The notes under the pieces are model-generated. The model made no database searches, was not told where the DNA came from, and worked only from the letters and a program-made list of their open reading frames with translations. Of a stretch of DNA of 7,009 bases, positions 5,236-7,009 are shown one piece after another. How positions within the stretch are numbered: position 1 is the first letter of the stretch; every line of letters starts with the position of its first letter. The position numbers and the translations under genes were made by a program. The stretch is from SIG565 sp045647785 (GTDB lineage Bacteria; Bacillota; Clostridia; Oscillospirales; Acutalibacteraceae): contig JAZRMU010000061.1 of NCBI GenBank assembly GCA_045647785.1, positions 1-7,009 of the forward strand, written 5' to 3'.

Positions 5236-6615
5236 ATGTATGATGTTGCGATTATCGGCGGCGGCATAGGCGGTATTATGGCTGCCTATCAGCTTAAAAA
5301 GAACAACCCCGACTGTAAAATTATAATCGTCGAAAAGGGTCTTGAGCTCGAGAAACGCCACTGCCCCGCGGGCAGAAAGAGCAAGTGTGTGCATTGCGGC
5401 ATTTGCAGCATCACAAGCGGCTATGCGGGCGCGGGCGCTTTTTCCGACGGTAAATTTAATATCGGCACTGCATACGGCGGCTCGCTCGGCGATGAGCTTG
5501 GCGAGGAAACCGCAATGAAATATATCGAGGGCGTTGATAATGTGCTCGAAAGCTTTTCGGAGGATTATCCCGAGCTCTATCGCTCCAATGAGGAGCTGAA
5601 GCTCAAGTGCCTGCAGAACAATCTGCGCCTTTTGGATATGAATGTGCGCCACCTCGGCACCGATAAAAACTTCATAACAATGCAAAACATCATAAAGCAC
5701 CTTGCTGATATCGGTGTTGAAATGTTGAGCCTTGCCGACTGCACAGATATCGAGAAAATCGAGGGCGGCTATTCCGTTTTAACCGAAAGCCGCGGCAAAA
5801 AGGCGGAGCACAGCGCCCAGAAGCTCATCATCGCAACAGGCAGAAGCGGCGCAGACTTTGTTAAAACAATTTGCGAAAAGTTCGGCATCAAAATGGGTGC
5901 AAACTCGGTTGATATCGGCGTTCGCGTTGAAATGAAGGATGCTATCTGGCAGGAGTTTTCAAGCAAAATCTATGAGCCGAAAATTCTCTACCGCACCAAA
6001 ACCTTTGAGGACAGAACCCGTATGTTCTGCTTTAATCAGGGCGGACTCGTATCGGCAGAGAATAACCACGGCGTTATAACTGCAAACGGTCATTCCTTTG
6101 CCGAAAAGGATAAAAAGACCGACAACTGCAACTTTGCTATTCTATCCTCCATCCACTTTGCGGGCGACTTCAATAAACCCACCGAGTATGCCGCAAACAT
6201 TGCTAAAAATATGAACTTTGCAGGCGAAGGAAACATAATCGTTCAGCGCTTTGGCGACCTGATTCGCGGCAGAAGAACCAATGAGCACAGGCTCTCTGCA
6301 AACAGCGTAATTCCGACACTCAAAGCCTTTGCGGGCGACCTGTCAATCGTTATGCCCTACCGCGCGCTTACCAATATAATTGAAACTATATATGCGCTCG
6401 ACAAGGTAGCCCCCGGCTGCGCCAACGATGACACCCTGCTCTACGGCTGCGAAAACAAGTATTATTCCATTCGCCCGCAGCATAACGGACATTTCGAGGT
6501 AGCCGACGGTATGTATCTAATCGGCGACGGCTCGGGAATCACCCGCGGTCTCTCGCAGTCCGGCGCAATGGGACTCTATGTTGCCGACCACATAAGCGGC
6601 AAAAATTCAAATTAA
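5236..6615 (+). CDS. NAD(P)/FAD-dependent oxidoreductase, COG2509-type
   Basis: A 459-residue flavoprotein, probably cytoplasmic. The N-terminal Rossmann fold has GGGIGG (8-13) and the ribose-binding acid E33 at the end of strand 2. Next comes a cysteine cluster, C43-x7-C51-x2-C54-x2-C57, leading into SGYAGAGAFSDGKFN (61-75), the hallmark of the COG2509 FAD-dependent dehydrogenases. A second dinucleotide-related segment KLIIATGRSG lies near 195-205. The C-terminal YLIGDGSGITRGLSQSGAMG contains the conserved aspartate that contacts FAD. The true substrate of this family is not established to my knowledge. The four cysteines could bind an iron-sulfur cluster or serve redox chemistry; that is inference. 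AAGGAG (5221-5226) lies nine bases before ATG 5236. It follows rpmB after a weak terminator and ends in a strong one. No frame damage is seen. Confidence 0.88.
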   Translation: MYDVAIIGGGIGGIMAAYQLKKNNPDCKIIIVEKGLELEKRHCPAGRKSKCVHCGICSITSGYAGAGAFSDGKFNIGTAYGGSLGDELGEETAMKYIEGVDNVLESFSEDYPELYRSNEELKLKCLQNNLRLLDMNVRHLGTDKNFITMQNIIKHLADIGVEMLSLADCTDIEKIEGGYSVLTESRGKKAEHSAQKLIIATGRSGADFVKTICEKFGIKMGANSVDIGVRVEMKDAIWQEFSSKIYEPKILYRTKTFEDRTRMFCFNQGGLVSAENNHGVITANGHSFAEKDKKTDNCNFAILSSIHFAGDFNKPTEYAANIAKNMNFAGEGNIIVQRFGDLIRGRRTNEHRLSANSVIPTLKAFAGDLSIVMPYRALTNIIETIYALDKVAPGCANDDTLLYGCENKYYSIRPQHNGHFEVADGMYLIGDGSGITRGLSQSGAMGLYVADHISGKNSN

Positions 6616-6675
6616 CCGAAATACTGCATAAAAGAACTCCCTAGTTCTAACACGAGGGGTTTATAAAGAGAGTAA

Positions 6676-6711
6676 AAAAGGATGTGTAGAATTTTTTCTA
6701 CACATCCTTTT
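6676..6711 (+). terminator. Strong Rho-independent terminator after the flavoprotein gene
   Basis: A perfect 16-bp stem, arms 6676-6691 and 6696-6711, around a TTTT loop. The 5' arm starts with A's and the 3' arm ends in TTTT, followed by GTCTT. It is suited to stop transcription in both directions. A small hairpin (GAACT 6634-6638 with AGTTC 6643-6647) lies between it and the stop codon. Confidence 0.9.
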
Positions 6712-6810
6712 GTCTTATACTGTAGCAAGCATGGAGAAGTCTATTATTTTCCACTTGTTAGGAGAACCTAAAACCGTTTTAAGCCCATCTCAAAAGAAAA
6801 ATTATAAAAT
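6712..6810. other. Unassigned stretch between terminator and hairpin array
   Basis: No gene is supported here. An ATG at 6731 opens 30 codons (MEKSIIFHLLGEPKTVLSPSQ...) that end at TGA 6821-6823 inside the first hairpin of the array. There is no ribosome binding site upstream and I do not recognise the peptide. It could be the leftover start of a gene cut by the repeat, or chance. Confidence 0.4.
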
Positions 6811-6987
6811 AGTGATATTGTGAGACTGGTCTCACAGTGATATTTTGCCTATCGGCAAAGTGATATTAAAACCTTGCGGTTTCAGTGATATTTTATTCGC
6901 CCTTAAACTTCCGAAGGCAATATCACTTGGACGGAGTCCAAATATAACTGCGTAGCAATATACCTCGCGTGAAGCGCGAATAAAACT
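6811..6987. repeat. Mirror-symmetric array of 9-nt repeats separated by unrelated hairpins
   Basis: The 9-mer AGTGATATT occurs four times in direct orientation (6811-6819, 6836-6844, 6859-6867, 6884-6892). Four reverse-complement copies follow: AATATCACT exact at 6919-6927, then AATATAACT (6941-6949), AATATACCT (6957-6965) and AATAAAACT (6979-6987). Every interval between neighbouring repeats is a palindrome of different sequence: GTGAGAC/GTCTCAC, TTGCC/GGCAA, AAACC/GGTTT, then TTGGAC/GTCCAA, TGC/GCA and TCGCG/CGCGA. The centre (6893-6918) holds a weak CCTT/AAGG stem. The whole unit can fold as a long backbone stem with hairpins on both sides. It is non-coding. Confidence 0.85.
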
Positions 6988-6993
6988 AGCCAA

Positions 6994-7009
6994 GTGTCCT
7001 TAAGAACAC
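6994..7009. repeat. Palindrome at the window edge, probably truncated
   Basis: GTGTCCTTAAGAACAC is a near-perfect palindrome with one mismatched pair. It sits 6 bases after the last repeat of the hairpin array. AGCCAA precedes it, so the palindrome may continue outside the window. It may be the terminal module of the array. Confidence 0.55.

Noticed and set aside
5173..5700. 175-codon minus-strand open frame
   Set aside because: It is antisense to the flavoprotein gene, which has clear Rossmann and cysteine motifs; the frame follows from codon bias of the real gene.
6731..6823. 30-codon small ORF starting MEKSIIFHLLGEPK
   Set aside because: No ribosome binding site, no recognised family, and it ends inside the hairpin array; kept only as a remark.
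6811..6987. CRISPR array
   Set aside because: The repeats are only 9 nt, invert halfway, and every spacer is a palindrome; no cas genes are nearby.

Overview
The window looks like a chromosomal segment of a low-GC Gram-positive anaerobe of the Clostridia, most plausibly an uncultured Oscillospirales/Ruminococcaceae-type gut bacterium. The basis is indirect. Strong AGGAGG-type ribosome binding sites and near-consensus sigma-A promoters (TTGACA-type -35, 17-bp spacer, TATAAT-type -10) sit before most genes. The L28 protein is the zinc-binding four-cysteine form, there is a COG2509-type flavoprotein, and the intergenic gaps carry many short palindromic repeats. No rRNA is present to fix the taxonomy.

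Layout from left to right. 1-344 (+) is the 3' end of an RlmD/RlmCD-family 23S rRNA m5U methyltransferase. About 345-655 is an island of short inverted and direct repeats with no credible gene. 696-1844 (+) is a complete second RlmD-family methyltransferase that lacks the N-terminal TRAM domain. 1926-2092 (+) is a decayed remnant of a TRIC/UPF0126 (YadS/YicG-type) membrane protein. A minus-strand block follows: tRNA-Arg(CCU) with its own promoter and terminator (2184-2341), a monocistronic dCMP deaminase (2431-2910), and a two-gene unit in which a Gph-like HAD phosphatase (4176-4826) overlaps a FucP-like MFS transporter (2996-4183) by 8 nt. Divergent promoters at 4849-4924 separate this block from rpmB (4969-5157, +). 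After a weak hairpin comes a FAD-dependent oxidoreductase of the COG2509 type (5236-6615, +), closed by a perfect 16-bp terminator. The final 300 bases hold no convincing gene but contain a mirror-symmetric ladder of hairpins (6811-6987) that runs towards the window edge.

Most genes are housekeeping functions: rRNA modification, dCMP deamination, 2-phosphoglycolate-type detoxification, ribosome assembly, AGG decoding and a flavoprotein of unknown substrate. They do not form one pathway. I see no defence system, prophage, CRISPR array or biosynthetic cluster. The unusual content is in the non-coding parts: two modular palindrome islands built on the same plan (a short AT-rich linker alternating with unrelated palindromes), and the scarred channel pseudogene.
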